Assembly: GCA_015655975.1 (NCBI GenBank)
Contig: DVEP01000010.1
Location: 1-38,278, forward strand
Length of the DNA: 38,278 bases
Source of the DNA: Eubacterium sp.
GTDB taxonomy: Bacteria; Bacillota; Clostridia; Oscillospirales; Acutalibacteraceae
Direction: 5' to 3'
The translations under genes and the position numbers were made by a program. The notes below the pieces were generated by a model, which saw only the letters and a list, made by a program, of their open reading frames with translations, was not told the origin of the DNA and made no database searches. Of this stretch, positions 8,570 through 16,236 are shown piece by piece. The number at the start of each line of letters is the position of its first letter. Position 1 is the stretch's first letter.

Positions 8570-9157
8570 TTGTCTTACAATTTTTTCGCAATGATTAACC
8601 GAATGAAGTATATTGACCGTTGGGCTTTGATGCGAAATGCAGATACGGAAAATATCTGTGAACACAGCCATCAGGTTGCTGTCATTTCACACGCACTTGC
8701 CTTAATCGGCAATAAAAAATTCGACAAAAACTATAACGCCGAGCGAATTTGCCTGCTGGCACTTTACCACGACGCTACCGAAGTTATTACGGGCGATATG
8801 CCTACGCCTGTAAAATATTTTAACGAAGATATTAAAACGGCGTACAAAAATATTGAAAAAACTGCGTCTGAAAGACTTTTGAATATGCTTCCGCAGGAGT
8901 TTAAAGAGGACTATGAGCCATTCTTTTCAAAACAGGAGGGCGACCTTGAACTGTGGAAACTTGTAAAAGCAGCGGATAAACTCAGTGCGTTGATAAAGTG
9001 TATTGAAGAAACACGGGCAGGAAACAAGGAGTTTGAAAAAGCACTTGTTTCCCAACGAAAACTGATAGATGAAATAGACTTGCCCGAAGTTGAATATTTC
9101 ACAGAAAACTTTTTACCGTCGTTTGAATTGACGCTCGACGAACATACGAAATCTTAA
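8570..9157 (+). CDS. yfbR: YfbR-like 5'-deoxynucleotidase (HD domain)
   Basis: The 195-residue product aligns end to end with E. coli YfbR, an HD-domain phosphohydrolase that dephosphorylates deoxyribonucleoside 5'-monophosphates. The metal and catalytic residues are kept with a one-residue offset: H32 in EHSHQVA, H67-D68 in YHDATEV, E71, D76 in TGDMPTPVKYF, and D136. The R17-W18 pair, linked in YfbR to recognition of deoxyribose, is also present. I chose TTG 8570 because it gives the SYNFFAMINR start seen in the family and has AGAGGG 5 nt upstream; the later ATG 8591 lacks a site. It ends the hisS-aspS unit at a strong terminator. Confidence 0.9.
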   Translation: MSYNFFAMINRMKYIDRWALMRNADTENICEHSHQVAVISHALALIGNKKFDKNYNAERICLLALYHDATEVITGDMPTPVKYFNEDIKTAYKNIEKTASERLLNMLPQEFKEDYEPFFSKQEGDLELWKLVKAADKLSALIKCIEETRAGNKEFEKALVSQRKLIDEIDLPEVEYFTENFLPSFELTLDEHTKS

Positions 9158-9160
9158 CAA

Positions 9161-9192
9161 AAAAGCCTCTCTGTAACAGAGAGGCTTTTGTT
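9161..9192. terminator. Bidirectional terminator between convergent genes
   Basis: A perfect 13-bp stem AAAAGCCTCTCTG (9161-9173) / CAGAGAGGCTTTT (9177-9189) with a TAA loop. The A-run on the left and T-run on the right let it end both yfbR (+) and the membrane-protein operon at 9204 (-). Confidence 0.9.
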
Positions 9193-9203
9193 GTTTATTC
9201 TGT

Positions 9204-9956
9204 TTATTTTAACAAGTCTTTTTTGATTTTGTCAAACTCTTCCTGTGTGATTGCATTGTCATCAAGAAGTTTTTTGTAAGTTACCAATTTTTCGATTTTC
9301 TTTGCATTGTCTTCAGGTTCTTGTTTAGGATTTGCATTGATATTTGCATACGGCATTTGATAATATGCAGGTTTTTTGGCTTTATTTATCGTTTCTGAAA
9401 TATTTATGGCTATAAATATCAAAGATACAAAATAAATTGCAAAATTAAAAGCCATATACATACAATCCTGTATGATATATATTAATACAAAAGTAAGCAA
9501 AATAAGAGAACTTAATATCGTCAGTATTAAAAGCAAAATTCTCACGCCATTTTTTTCCTTTAATGCTTTTGTCAAATTGTAAACTGTCAATAATATAAAT
9601 TGCAAAAGCAATATTAGGCTTGTCACAATACACACTAAAAATACCGGAATACTATTACTTAATTCATATAATCCCGCAAAAAACGAATTAAAAATAATCG
9701 GTGCACTTATAAAAAATATCGGAATTAAAATACTTTTTCTAAACTTATATTTAACATTAAAAGCATTGAATGAATGAAAAAACATAATAAACATTGAAAA
9801 AATATAAAATACTATTCTAAATATATTTCGGCTCATCAATAATGAATCTTCGAGTGTAGATGTTATAACAATACTTAATACATTCAATAAAGAAATCATC
9901 GCCAAAATATTCAATATAAAATTCATATATTGAATAATCTTTTTATTATTTATCAT
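9204..9956 (-). CDS. Six-helix membrane protein with SHOCT-type tail
   Basis: A protein of unknown function, 250 residues from the chosen start. About six hydrophobic segments fill the first 200 residues. A hydrophilic linker rich in Asn/Pro/Glu follows, then a C-terminal helix pair of the SHOCT type (KLVTYKKLLDDNAITQEEFD, then KIKKDLL). SHOCT domains are short tails found on many unrelated bacterial membrane proteins and are thought to mediate oligomerisation. Start: a longer reading begins at 10004, but AAAGGA lies about 8 nt before ATG 9956, and that ATG is 1 nt after the stop of the upstream gene. It is the last gene of a three-gene minus-strand operon. The gene is AT-rich relative to the surrounding core genes. 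Confidence 0.75.
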   Translation of the reverse strand: MINNKKIIQYMNFILNILAMISLLNVLSIVITSTLEDSLLMSRNIFRIVFYIFSMFIMFFHSFNAFNVKYKFRKSILIPIFFISAPIIFNSFFAGLYELSNSIPVFLVCIVTSLILLLQFILLTVYNLTKALKEKNGVRILLLILTILSSLILLTFVLIYIIQDCMYMAFNFAIYFVSLIFIAINISETINKAKKPAYYQMPYANINANPKQEPEDNAKKIEKLVTYKKLLDDNAITQEEFDKIKKDLLK

Positions 9957-9957
9957 T

Positions 9958-10458
9958 TTACTGTCCTTTCTCCAACAATTCTTTCTTTTTTTGTTCATAT
10001 TCATCTTCAGTTATTACACCAGCGTCTAATAATTGCTTGTATTTCAATATATACTCCGATGTATTTAACTTTGGATTGTTAGTTTGCTGATTAGCATAAC
10101 TATCCATATTAGTTTGTAATTGAAACTTTTCCATGAATATTTCAAAATTCTTTTTCTTTGCTCTGTCAAACGCAGTAAAACAATCTATGAGCGACCAAAT
10201 ACCGAGTCCGCCAAATGTAAGAACTTTGAACACACCGTTTACATTGTCTCCTAAAATAAATCTGTCAACTGCCAATCCGCCGAATAATATAGCCATAATC
10301 AACACAAGCGTCGGGTCCTTGTATTCGGCAGAAGTTACAAGCACTGTATTGTTGCCGACTTGAGAATTCGAAAGCATATTTACAATTTGAGGTATTTGAT
10401 TTGCGTTAAAATATTTTTGATTGTTTGATAAAAAATACTGTATTTCCTGTTGAATCAT
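9958..10458 (-). CDS. TM2-domain membrane protein with SHOCT tail
   Basis: A 166-residue protein in three parts. An N-terminal helical region (about 1-45) is of unknown role. A TM2 domain (about 50-105) has the family pattern: ILFGGLAVDRFILGD, then FGGLGIWSLIDCFTAF, giving two membrane helices with a conserved turn. A C-terminal SHOCT tail (YKQLLDAGVITEDEYEQKK) closely resembles the tail of the next protein. TM2 proteins are widespread but their role is mostly unknown. AAAGGA stands about 11 nt before the ATG. It lies 20 nt after the upstream gene and 1 nt before the downstream one, so co-expression is near certain. Confidence 0.85.
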   Translation of the reverse strand: MIQQEIQYFLSNNQKYFNANQIPQIVNMLSNSQVGNNTVLVTSAEYKDPTLVLIMAILFGGLAVDRFILGDNVNGVFKVLTFGGLGIWSLIDCFTAFDRAKKKNFEIFMEKFQLQTNMDSYANQQTNNPKLNTSEYILKYKQLLDAGVITEDEYEQKKKELLEKGQ

Positions 10459-10478
10459 AGTTTTAAATTCCTTTCATT

Positions 10479-10994
10479 TTAAGCCTGATTTTTATCTGTT
10501 TGAGGATAATAATTGTATTCTTCCATTTTTAAAATATCTGAATTGAAATAAGTTTTATATATTCTATTTATCTCTCCGTTTTTAATATCAATATTTAATT
10601 TATCATCTCCGTTAACTTCACTAATATAGAATAAATAGTCAAGTTTATTGTCAAAAACATTTTCACTTTTGATAAATCTTACTCTCGCAGAAATTTTATA
10701 AGATTCTGCAGGTTTAGTTCTAAAATCGTGATACTTCTTTTTCACAACAGAAACATTACCGTCTTCATCAGCAGAAAGTTCAATTACAATTTTGTCATAT
10801 CGTTCATAATAATAATCTTCTGAAATAAAAGTAGTGTTCCCAATCATATTTGCCACCTCTTTTATTTTTTGATTAACATTTATTTCTAAAATTCCAAATG
10901 CAGTAACAAAAATAATTGCTAATAAAAGCAATATAGAAATTGACAAAAAATATATTTTTTGCTTTATACTCATATTTTTCAAACTTTTTTTCAT
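10479..10994 (-). CDS. Single-pass membrane protein of unknown function
   Basis: An unrecognised protein of about 171 residues: a basic N-terminus, one membrane helix (KIYFLSISILLLLAIIF and on), then about 120 residues of Tyr/Lys/Asp-rich sequence, likely outside the membrane by the positive-inside rule. There is no lipobox cysteine. The start is uncertain. An ATG at 11009 is immediately next to the AAAGG motif, so it cannot use it; ATG 10994 is about 15 nt away, which is long. I prefer 10994. It is the first gene of the operon read from the promoter at 11076-11104. Confidence 0.6.
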   Translation of the reverse strand: MKKSLKNMSIKQKIYFLSISILLLLAIIFVTAFGILEINVNQKIKEVANMIGNTTFISEDYYYERYDKIVIELSADEDGNVSVVKKKYHDFRTKPAESYKISARVRFIKSENVFDNKLDYLFYISEVNGDDKLNIDIKNGEINRIYKTYFNSDILKMEEYNYYPQTDKNQA

Positions 10995-11075
10995 AATTAA
11001 TAAACTCATCCTTTCAAATTTTTTTGATTAAAAAATTAATTATGCCTCCTTTCGACAATTAACTTAAGTAATTTA

Positions 11076-11104
11076 ATTATACTCAATATTTTGAGTATAG
11101 TCAA
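11076..11104 (-). promoter_or_regulatory. Promoter of the TM2/SHOCT operon
   Basis: Read on the minus strand: TTGACT (11104-11099), a 17-bp spacer, TATAAT (11081-11076). The spacer is almost entirely the palindrome 11079-11098. The transcript would start near 11069. The leader also holds an AAAGGAGG (11052-11045) with no start codon at a usable distance. Confidence 0.6.
11079..11098. promoter_or_regulatory. Palindromic operator between divergent promoters
   Basis: ATACTCAA (11079-11086), TATT, TTGAGTAT (11091-11098): perfect 8-bp arms. It fills the spacer of the minus promoter and its right arm is part of the -35 of the plus promoter, so a dimer bound here could silence both. The neighbouring XRE protein is the obvious candidate binder (inference). 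Confidence 0.55.
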
Positions 11105-11119
11105 GAGATTAAGTATGAT
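11091..11119 (+). promoter_or_regulatory. Promoter of the XRE regulator gene
   Basis: TTGAGT (11091-11096), a 17-bp spacer, TATGAT (11114-11119); start expected near 11126. That start makes ATG 11129 nearly leaderless and supports translation from TTG 11141 instead. Confidence 0.5.
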
Positions 11120-11140
11120 AATATCTAAATGGTGATATTA

Positions 11141-11341
11141 TTGATTAGTTACAAACCGTTTTATGAAACGCTGTTGAAAAAAGGAATAACCGAATACAAT
11201 TTGATTTTCAAGCAAGGTTTTTCTGCAAACACGCTTCACCGAATGAAAAAAGGAGAAGCAATCAACACAAAAACTCTTGACGCACTTTGCTATGCACTTG
11301 ATTGCGAAGTCGGCGACATAATTAAATTTGAAAAAGAATAG
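11141..11341 (+). CDS. Small XRE/Cro-type helix-turn-helix regulator
   Basis: About 66 residues, almost entirely one HTH domain of the Cro/C1 type: helix 2-turn-helix 3 around FKQGFSANTLHRMKKG, then the family ending LDALCYALDCEVGDIIKF. Such proteins bind DNA as dimers. The longest reading starts at ATG 11129, but the promoter -10 ends at 11119 and GGTGA (11131-11135) sits 5 nt before TTG 11141, giving MISYKPFYETL, the usual N-terminus of this family. It is transcribed away from the TM2/SHOCT operon with the palindrome between them, which points to autoregulation and control of that operon. A terminator follows directly. Confidence 0.85.
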   Translation: MISYKPFYETLLKKGITEYNLIFKQGFSANTLHRMKKGEAINTKTLDALCYALDCEVGDIIKFEKE

Positions 11342-11385
11342 CACACAATTCAAAAGGGCAATGAATTGTGTGCTGTTTTTATTTT
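11340..11385 (+). terminator. Terminator of the XRE gene
   Basis: AGCACACAATTCA (11340-11352) pairs perfectly with TGAATTGTGTGCT (11362-11374) and is followed by GTTTTTATTTTTTT. The stem begins inside the stop codon. The tract is T-rich only on the plus side, so it mainly serves the XRE gene. Confidence 0.85.
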
Positions 11386-11397
11386 TTTAATTATATT

Positions 11398-11937
11398 CTA
11401 TTTTTTAATTTTTCTGTAAACTGCATAGCATACAAAATAAAACAGAAGTCCGAGCAAAGCACCGAGAGTGTTGAAAATGAAATCGTCTATATCACAGGTT
11501 CTGCCTATGAACAGTTGCACAACTTCAATAGTGAAACTCATCAGCACCGATATGGCAAACGGCTTTTTAAAACTTCGTTTGAACACCAAATTGTAAAGAA
11601 AACCAAACGGTACAAACAGGGCAATATTAGCCAAAATGCCGTACAGTTGCATCTTCCCAATCGGAAAAGAAATGTCATTAAACGGTATCAAATTTACTCC
11701 GCCTGCGCCTGCACTCATATACATATTGTTCATCAGCGTCATATAGATGACCATAAAAATATATGCACAAAAAAGTGCCGAGAAAAAAATTTGAACTTTG
11801 CTTAAATTTTGAAACTTATTATTAATATTTTTTTGTACGGCAACTTTCTTTGCAATCGAAAGAATAATTACCGCAACAATTACCAAAGGGATATATAACA
11901 AGAATAACTCAAGCATTCGTTGTATTAACATTTCCAT
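11398..11937 (-). CDS. VanZ-like membrane protein
   Basis: 179 residues with about four to five membrane helices. It carries the VanZ-family landmarks NLIPF near the middle, NIALFVPFGFL, a helix with IEVVQLFIGR, and CDIDDFIFNTLGALLG near the C-terminus. VanZ of Enterococcus confers low-level teicoplanin resistance by an unclear mechanism; most chromosomal relatives have no known role, so resistance should not be assumed. The longer start (12009) is excluded because it falls inside the -35 of this gene's promoter. ATG 11937 has only a weak GGGTAG site. It is a separate unit from yqfD. Confidence 0.85.
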   Translation of the reverse strand: MEMLIQRMLELFLLYIPLVIVAVIILSIAKKVAVQKNINNKFQNLSKVQIFFSALFCAYIFMVIYMTLMNNMYMSAGAGGVNLIPFNDISFPIGKMQLYGILANIALFVPFGFLYNLVFKRSFKKPFAISVLMSFTIEVVQLFIGRTCDIDDFIFNTLGALLGLLFYFVCYAVYRKIKK

Positions 11938-11980
11938 TTTACTACCCGTTTCAAATATTTTTTTACACTGTTTCAAGTTC

Positions 11981-12009
11981 AATATATCAGCAAGAAAGTG
12001 TATTGTCAA
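11981..12009 (-). promoter_or_regulatory. Promoter of the VanZ-like gene
   Basis: On the minus strand: TTGACA (12009-12004), a 17-bp spacer, TATATT (11986-11981). Close to vegetative consensus; start near 11974, leader about 37 nt to ATG 11937. Confidence 0.65.
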
Positions 12010-12029
12010 TATTTAAAACATTATATATC

Positions 12030-13259
12030 TTATTTTACGCTATTATCTTTTTCTCTTTCACTCTGTGCATCACTTGGTTTTTCTTTTTGCGGTTTTGCTT
12101 TTATTTTTTCACTGTATGCTATATTTTCAACGACTTTTGCCTCTATCTCTACTGTCAAGCCGTTTTCATTTAGTTGCAAATTTGTTTTTCGAGATTGAAC
12201 TTCGCCGAGTTTTTCAAGTTCTTTTACAAGTTGTTGTTCTTTCTCTTTTGCAAGTTTATAGAGTTCGTCGTCAGTTAAAATTTTTTCTGTTTTTTCATAG
12301 ACTTCTATTGTTTTTGTTCTGATGCCTATGGGAAGTTCTTTTTTATTCAATTTCAGTTTTTCTGCTTTCTCGCTTTCTTTACTGTTCGGCTCTTTTTTAA
12401 CAAAATTCAGCGGAATTTCCATACCGAAAAACAAAAGCGATTTTTCTTTTTTTGTTTTCAGCAGTTTATTTTCTGCCTGTTTTCTTTGAATATTTTGACT
12501 GAGTTTTTCATCTACTACGGCAGTAACAACGCCGTTTGCCGAAACAAAATTGTTTTTCTTGTCGTTTTCTGTCGGATAGATACCCGATATAAGCAAATCG
12601 CCCTTTGTAACAACAAAGTTTTTTTGTACGACAGGCTCGCCTCTTATACAAAGCACATCTACAATTTTTCCGTCTTTTTTCGCTCTGATGTTTGATATTT
12701 CCTTGTTTTGAAGTTTCGGCTCTTTTTTTCTTTCGTGAATTTCCACAACGGCAGTCGTCCCCGAAACATTAATATGTATCCACGAAATATCGTCAAAGTT
12801 TGCCATAGCGTTTGTCGAGATTTTGTAGTTATCCACATTCTTTTTGAACATTCCCTCTCTGACATTTTGCGTTTCCAAAAAGTCAATGACGCTTTGTTCA
12901 CTTATTTTTTCGCAGCCTTTTACCTCTATATTCCACACGAAAGAAGTGGCAAAAGAAAACATAAAAACGCAGATGACAAAGCCTATCAACAGACCGTACC
13001 TGCCTTTTAAAGAACGAAAAAGAAAAGGTCTGCCGCGCTTTTTTAAAACCTTAATTTCTCCGCCGCATTCTTTCGCCGCTTTTTTTAAAATGAGATAACT
13101 GTCGGCGTTTATTTTTGCTTCAATTCCGTTTTCCGTTGCCGAAATATCATAAATAGGAACATCATTTTTATGACATAGATTTAAAAATTTCTCATTAAAT
13201 CCGCCGTAAAAAAGAAAAACAACATAACCGATAAACCAACGGGTCAATCTAATCATCAT
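12030..13259 (-). CDS. yqfD: Sporulation protein YqfD
   Basis: A 409-residue YqfD-family protein. The N-terminal cytoplasmic region is followed by one membrane helix at about 88-110, and then a long extracytoplasmic part that includes a POTRA-like segment (about 112-175, IEVKGCEKISEQSVIDFLE) and a Lys/Glu-rich coiled C-terminal half. In Bacillus and Clostridia it is expressed in the mother cell during sporulation, with poorly defined function. The ATG overlaps the stop of yqfC (ATGA), so it is translationally coupled. The usual next gene phoH is absent; the VanZ-like gene follows after about 20 nt on its own promoter. The extreme Lys/Glu C-terminus is typical of the family but poorly conserved. 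Confidence 0.9.
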   Translation of the reverse strand: MMIRLTRWFIGYVVFLFYGGFNEKFLNLCHKNDVPIYDISATENGIEAKINADSYLILKKAAKECGGEIKVLKKRGRPFLFRSLKGRYGLLIGFVICVFMFSFATSFVWNIEVKGCEKISEQSVIDFLETQNVREGMFKKNVDNYKISTNAMANFDDISWIHINVSGTTAVVEIHERKKEPKLQNKEISNIRAKKDGKIVDVLCIRGEPVVQKNFVVTKGDLLISGIYPTENDKKNNFVSANGVVTAVVDEKLSQNIQRKQAENKLLKTKKEKSLLFFGMEIPLNFVKKEPNSKESEKAEKLKLNKKELPIGIRTKTIEVYEKTEKILTDDELYKLAKEKEQQLVKELEKLGEVQSRKTNLQLNENGLTVEIEAKVVENIAYSEKIKAKPQKEKPSDAQSEREKDNSVK

Positions 13260-13540
13260 ACCGCATCGCCTGAAAAATCTATAGTAACAATTATGCCCTC
13301 AATTATTGCCATACCTTTTATGAAAGATGTAATGACAAGGTCTGACCCGTGTATAGTGATTGACTTTTTTCCTAAATTCACCTTTATACTGTCGGGCGTG
13401 TATTTTTCTATACACTCAAGTCCCTCTATGACGCACTTTGAACTTCCGCAAACTTCAATATGCGTTTCTTTTTTGAAAGACTCGGCAGGCAACTCCATAC
13501 TGTTTGCCAAAGTTTCTGTTTTCAATGCTTTGTTTTTCAT
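13256..13540 (-). CDS. yqfC: Sporulation protein YqfC (YabP/YqfC family)
   Basis: A 94-residue protein of the YabP/YqfC family, recognised by the beta-strand pattern around IEVCGSSKCVIEGLECIEKY and the C-terminal half (GKKSITIHGSDLVITSFIKG). It is a mother-cell sporulation protein in the family. AAAGGTGA lies 4-5 nt before the ATG. It is the first gene of the yqfC-yqfD pair and is divergent from ylbJ, with only 41 bp between the start codons. Confidence 0.9.
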   Translation of the reverse strand: MKNKALKTETLANSMELPAESFKKETHIEVCGSSKCVIEGLECIEKYTPDSIKVNLGKKSITIHGSDLVITSFIKGMAIIEGIIVTIDFSGDAV

Positions 13541-13581
13541 AAAATCACCTTTTAATCTATATGCTTATATAGGTGATGAAA

Positions 13582-14604
13582 ATGAAAAATAAAAAAGATT
13601 TTTTAACGCTTTTTATAAGTTTTTTTCTTGTTATAATTCTCATTCTGTTTTCAACAGAAGCAAAAGCAGGCGCTTTGTCGGGTTTCAATCTTGCCGTAAA
13701 CACCGTCATACCAAGCCTTTTGCCCGTTTTAATCATTTTTTCAGCCATAACAAACTCAAACTGCAACAATGTACTTTCCAAAATGTTTTCCAAAATCACA
13801 ACAAAAATTTTCAAACTGCCTGCTTGTTCCTCGGGTGCAATCATTTTCGGTTTAATCGGCGGATACCCTACGGGCTGCGTACTTTGCAAAGAACTGTTTG
13901 ACAAAAAAGCAATTTCAGAAAATCAGGCGCGCAGAATTATGGAATTTAATGTAAACGGCGGAGTTGCGTTCATCATCACAGCTTTCGGAACAGGGGTTTT
14001 AAAAAATACAAAAGCAGGATGGCTCTTGTTCTTTTCAACAACAATTTCCGCCCTGCTGATTGCTTTTTTTCGTGCAATTTTTTGTAAAAAAGAAAAGTTT
14101 GAAACTTCAAATTCCGATTTTGGCACAGATTTTGCAACCGCAATTCAAACAGGGTGCAAAAATTCTGTTTCTGCCACGCTGAATATGACGGCTTTCATTA
14201 TGCTTTTTTCTGCGTTTATGAACATTTTTGACATCCCTAAAAATATTTTGCCTTTACTTGAAATTACAAACGGACTATTTAATTTGAAAGAAATTCGATT
14301 GGAATACATGGCTTTTTTTCTTGCTTTCGGCGGTCTTTGTATTCATCTTCAACTGTACCCCGCTGTTTGTGAGTTTAAAATGAAATATACAAGATTTTTA
14401 TTATTCAGAGTGATACACGCCTTTTTGTCCTTTTTGATATGCAAACTTCTGTTGCTTGCTTTTCCCGTTTGTCAAAGCGTTTTTTCAAACATTTCTCAAA
14501 CAACAGCCGAGCCGTTTACTGTAAATGCCGCTTTTTGTTTTTTAATGATTTTAGGTTGCATTGTATTTATTTACGATTTGAATAACAAAAAATCAATTTG
14601 CTGA
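13582..14604 (+). CDS. ylbJ: Sporulation integral membrane protein YlbJ
   Basis: A 340-residue polytopic membrane protein, about eight helices, with the nucleoside-recognition/gate-like core typical of YlbJ and SpoVS-era membrane proteins: FGLIGGYPTGCVLCKELFD at about 90-110, then FNVNGGVAFIITAFGTGVL. In B. subtilis, YlbJ is needed for heat-resistant spores. The start is ATG 13582 because AGGTGA (13571-13576) is 5 nt upstream; GTG 13573 and ATG 13576 overlap that site. It has no neighbour on the same strand and no clear terminator downstream. Confidence 0.85.
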   Translation: MKNKKDFLTLFISFFLVIILILFSTEAKAGALSGFNLAVNTVIPSLLPVLIIFSAITNSNCNNVLSKMFSKITTKIFKLPACSSGAIIFGLIGGYPTGCVLCKELFDKKAISENQARRIMEFNVNGGVAFIITAFGTGVLKNTKAGWLLFFSTTISALLIAFFRAIFCKKEKFETSNSDFGTDFATAIQTGCKNSVSATLNMTAFIMLFSAFMNIFDIPKNILPLLEITNGLFNLKEIRLEYMAFFLAFGGLCIHLQLYPAVCEFKMKYTRFLLFRVIHAFLSFLICKLLLLAFPVCQSVFSNISQTTAEPFTVNAAFCFLMILGCIVFIYDLNNKKSIC

Positions 14605-14742
14605 AGAAATACAATTTTCATTTTTGACAATTTTGAGAAACAAAACCGAGTTCACGCTCTTTGGCACAAATAAATCAAGCAATTGAAATCTGCGAGTGTT
14701 TTTTTGTGAAGTTTGTTAAAGTTTTATTTATCGTCAAAAATA

Positions 14743-14771
14743 TTGTATTTTATTTCTAAATCAGTTACAAT
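14743..14771 (+). promoter_or_regulatory. Promoter of the apbE-rnf operon
   Basis: TTGTAT (14743-14748), a 17-bp spacer, TACAAT (14766-14771); start expected near 14778, leader about 59 nt before apbE. No riboswitch-like structure is visible in the 232-bp gap between ylbJ and apbE. Confidence 0.6.
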
Positions 14772-14836
14772 AGTAAAGTTGAAAATAATTAATATTTAAT
14801 GTAAAAATTATAATTTATAAAATCAAAGGCTGACAG

Positions 14837-15856
14837 ATGAAAAAGTGGACAAAAACAGTTTTAGCTATTGCGGTTGTCATAGTATTGATTGTCGTTGCCG
14901 CAGATTTTTTCGCAGACAAAAACAAACTCTATGAAAAAAATTCGACGGCAATGGGTACTGTCATCAACCAAAAAATTTACGGAGAAAACGCAGAAAAAAC
15001 GGCAAATGAAATAGACGATATGCTTGCCGATTTGGACTGCAATGTTTTTTCGGCAAAGGCAAAATCAAGCCTTACATACAAATTAAATCAGGAAAAACAG
15101 ATTAAAACAGACAACAAAGATTTTTTGAATTTGACAAAAATGTCCATAGACTTTTCAAAAAATTGCGGCGGTGCATACGACATTACAATGGGTGAACTCA
15201 GTTCCATGTGGGGTATTGGCACCGAAAACGCAAGAATACCGTCCGAACACGAAATAGATACGGCGCTGAAAAATGTCGGAAGTGAAAAAATCATTGTTGA
15301 AAACTCGGCTGTTACAATCGGACAGCGACAAATTGTTGACTTCGGAGCGTCCGCAAAAGGTTACGGCGCAGACAAAGCAAAAGAGATTTTGCAGAAAAAC
15401 GGTGTTGAAAAAGCGACTGTTTCTGTCGGCGGAAGCATTTTAGTTTACGGTGCAAGCGAAAAAGAACCGTTCAAGATAGGCATCAAAGACCCGTTTAAAA
15501 CGGAAACTCAGGTAATAGCAACGCTTGAACTTTCCGACTGCTTTGTTTCTACTTCGGGAAACTACGAGAGATTTTTTGAAAAAGACGGAGTACGGTACCA
15601 CCATATTCTCGATTCAAAAACAGGTTACCCTGCAAAAAGCGACTTTGCAAGCGTTACTGTTGTTGCAGACAACGGAGCGCTCAGCGATATGCTTTCGACC
15701 GCCTGCTATATTTTAGACTTTCAAAGCAGTTTGAAACTTTTGGAAAGTTATGACGCCGAAGGTGTTTTCATTTTCAACGACGGCTCAATAAAAATTACAG
15801 ACGGTTTGAAAGACAAATTTCAATGCAACGATAAAGATTATGAGGCAGTCAAATGA
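14837..15856 (+). CDS. apbE: FAD:protein FMN transferase ApbE
   Basis: The 339-residue product is an ApbE flavin transferase, which moves FMN from FAD onto a threonine of target proteins. A membrane anchor or uncleaved signal (about 6-22, no lipobox Cys) puts the enzyme outside the membrane, where the RnfG target domain lies. Conserved stretches are NSTAMGTVINQKIYG, VDFGASAKGYGADKA, SVGGSILVYG and HHILDSKTGYPAKS; the last holds the metal/FAD region. AAAGG lies about 8 nt before the ATG. It is the first gene of the rnf unit, and its natural substrates RnfG and RnfD are encoded 2-4 kb downstream. Its stop overlaps the next start (ATGA). Confidence 0.95.
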   Translation: MKKWTKTVLAIAVVIVLIVVAADFFADKNKLYEKNSTAMGTVINQKIYGENAEKTANEIDDMLADLDCNVFSAKAKSSLTYKLNQEKQIKTDNKDFLNLTKMSIDFSKNCGGAYDITMGELSSMWGIGTENARIPSEHEIDTALKNVGSEKIIVENSAVTIGQRQIVDFGASAKGYGADKAKEILQKNGVEKATVSVGGSILVYGASEKEPFKIGIKDPFKTETQVIATLELSDCFVSTSGNYERFFEKDGVRYHHILDSKTGYPAKSDFASVTVVADNGALSDMLSTACYILDFQSSLKLLESYDAEGVFIFNDGSIKITDGLKDKFQCNDKDYEAVK

Positions 15857-16227
15857 AATTGTTTAAAAAAGCCGATTTAATACTGATTGTGTGCATAATC
15901 ATTGTTTGTCTGCTGTTTTTTATTCCTAAATTCACGCACAGCGACGACAAAAAAACAGGTCAAATCTACATTGACGGCGAAATCGTTGCCGAATATGACC
16001 TTGACGCCGTTGAAGAAGAAACATACTTTTCGACAAACACGCAACCGAACTGCGAAATCAAAATTTCAAAAGGTGAAATGAAATTTGTTGAAGCCGAGTG
16101 CAAGGACAAACTCTGTATTAACAGCGGGAGCGTAAAGCGAAACGGCGACACTGCCGCTTGTCTGCCTGCAAAAGTTGTCATTGCAGTAAAAAGTGAAAAA
16201 GACAGTATTCAACAAATAGCATACTAA
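15853..16227 (+). CDS. NusG domain II-containing membrane-anchored protein
   Basis: 124 residues: an N-terminal membrane helix (about 7-25) and a small extracytoplasmic domain of the NusG-II type, with GQIYIDGEIVAEYDL, then KDKLCINSGS and the conserved ending TAACLPAKVVI. Two of the three cysteines (in CINSG and ACLP) are the ones usually kept, so a disulfide or ligand role is possible. Function is unknown. It is not a transcription factor despite the name, because the domain is outside the membrane. Its gene overlaps apbE by 4 nt and it repeatedly occurs with apbE, Gx transporter and rnf genes in Clostridia. Confidence 0.85.
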   Translation: MKLFKKADLILIVCIIIVCLLFFIPKFTHSDDKKTGQIYIDGEIVAEYDLDAVEEETYFSTNTQPNCEIKISKGEMKFVEAECKDKLCINSGSVKRNGDTAACLPAKVVIAVKSEKDSIQQIAY

Positions 16228-16236
16228 TATAACAAA

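Noticed and set aside
11398..11937. Glycopeptide resistance determinant (VanZ)
   Set aside because: Only the VanZ fold family is supported. No other van genes are nearby and chromosomal relatives are common with no resistance role.
13549..13585. Sigma-E-like promoter for yqfC (TCATTTT-15-CATATAGA on the minus strand)
   Set aside because: The transcript would begin inside the yqfC ribosome site, so the fit is probably chance in AT-rich DNA.
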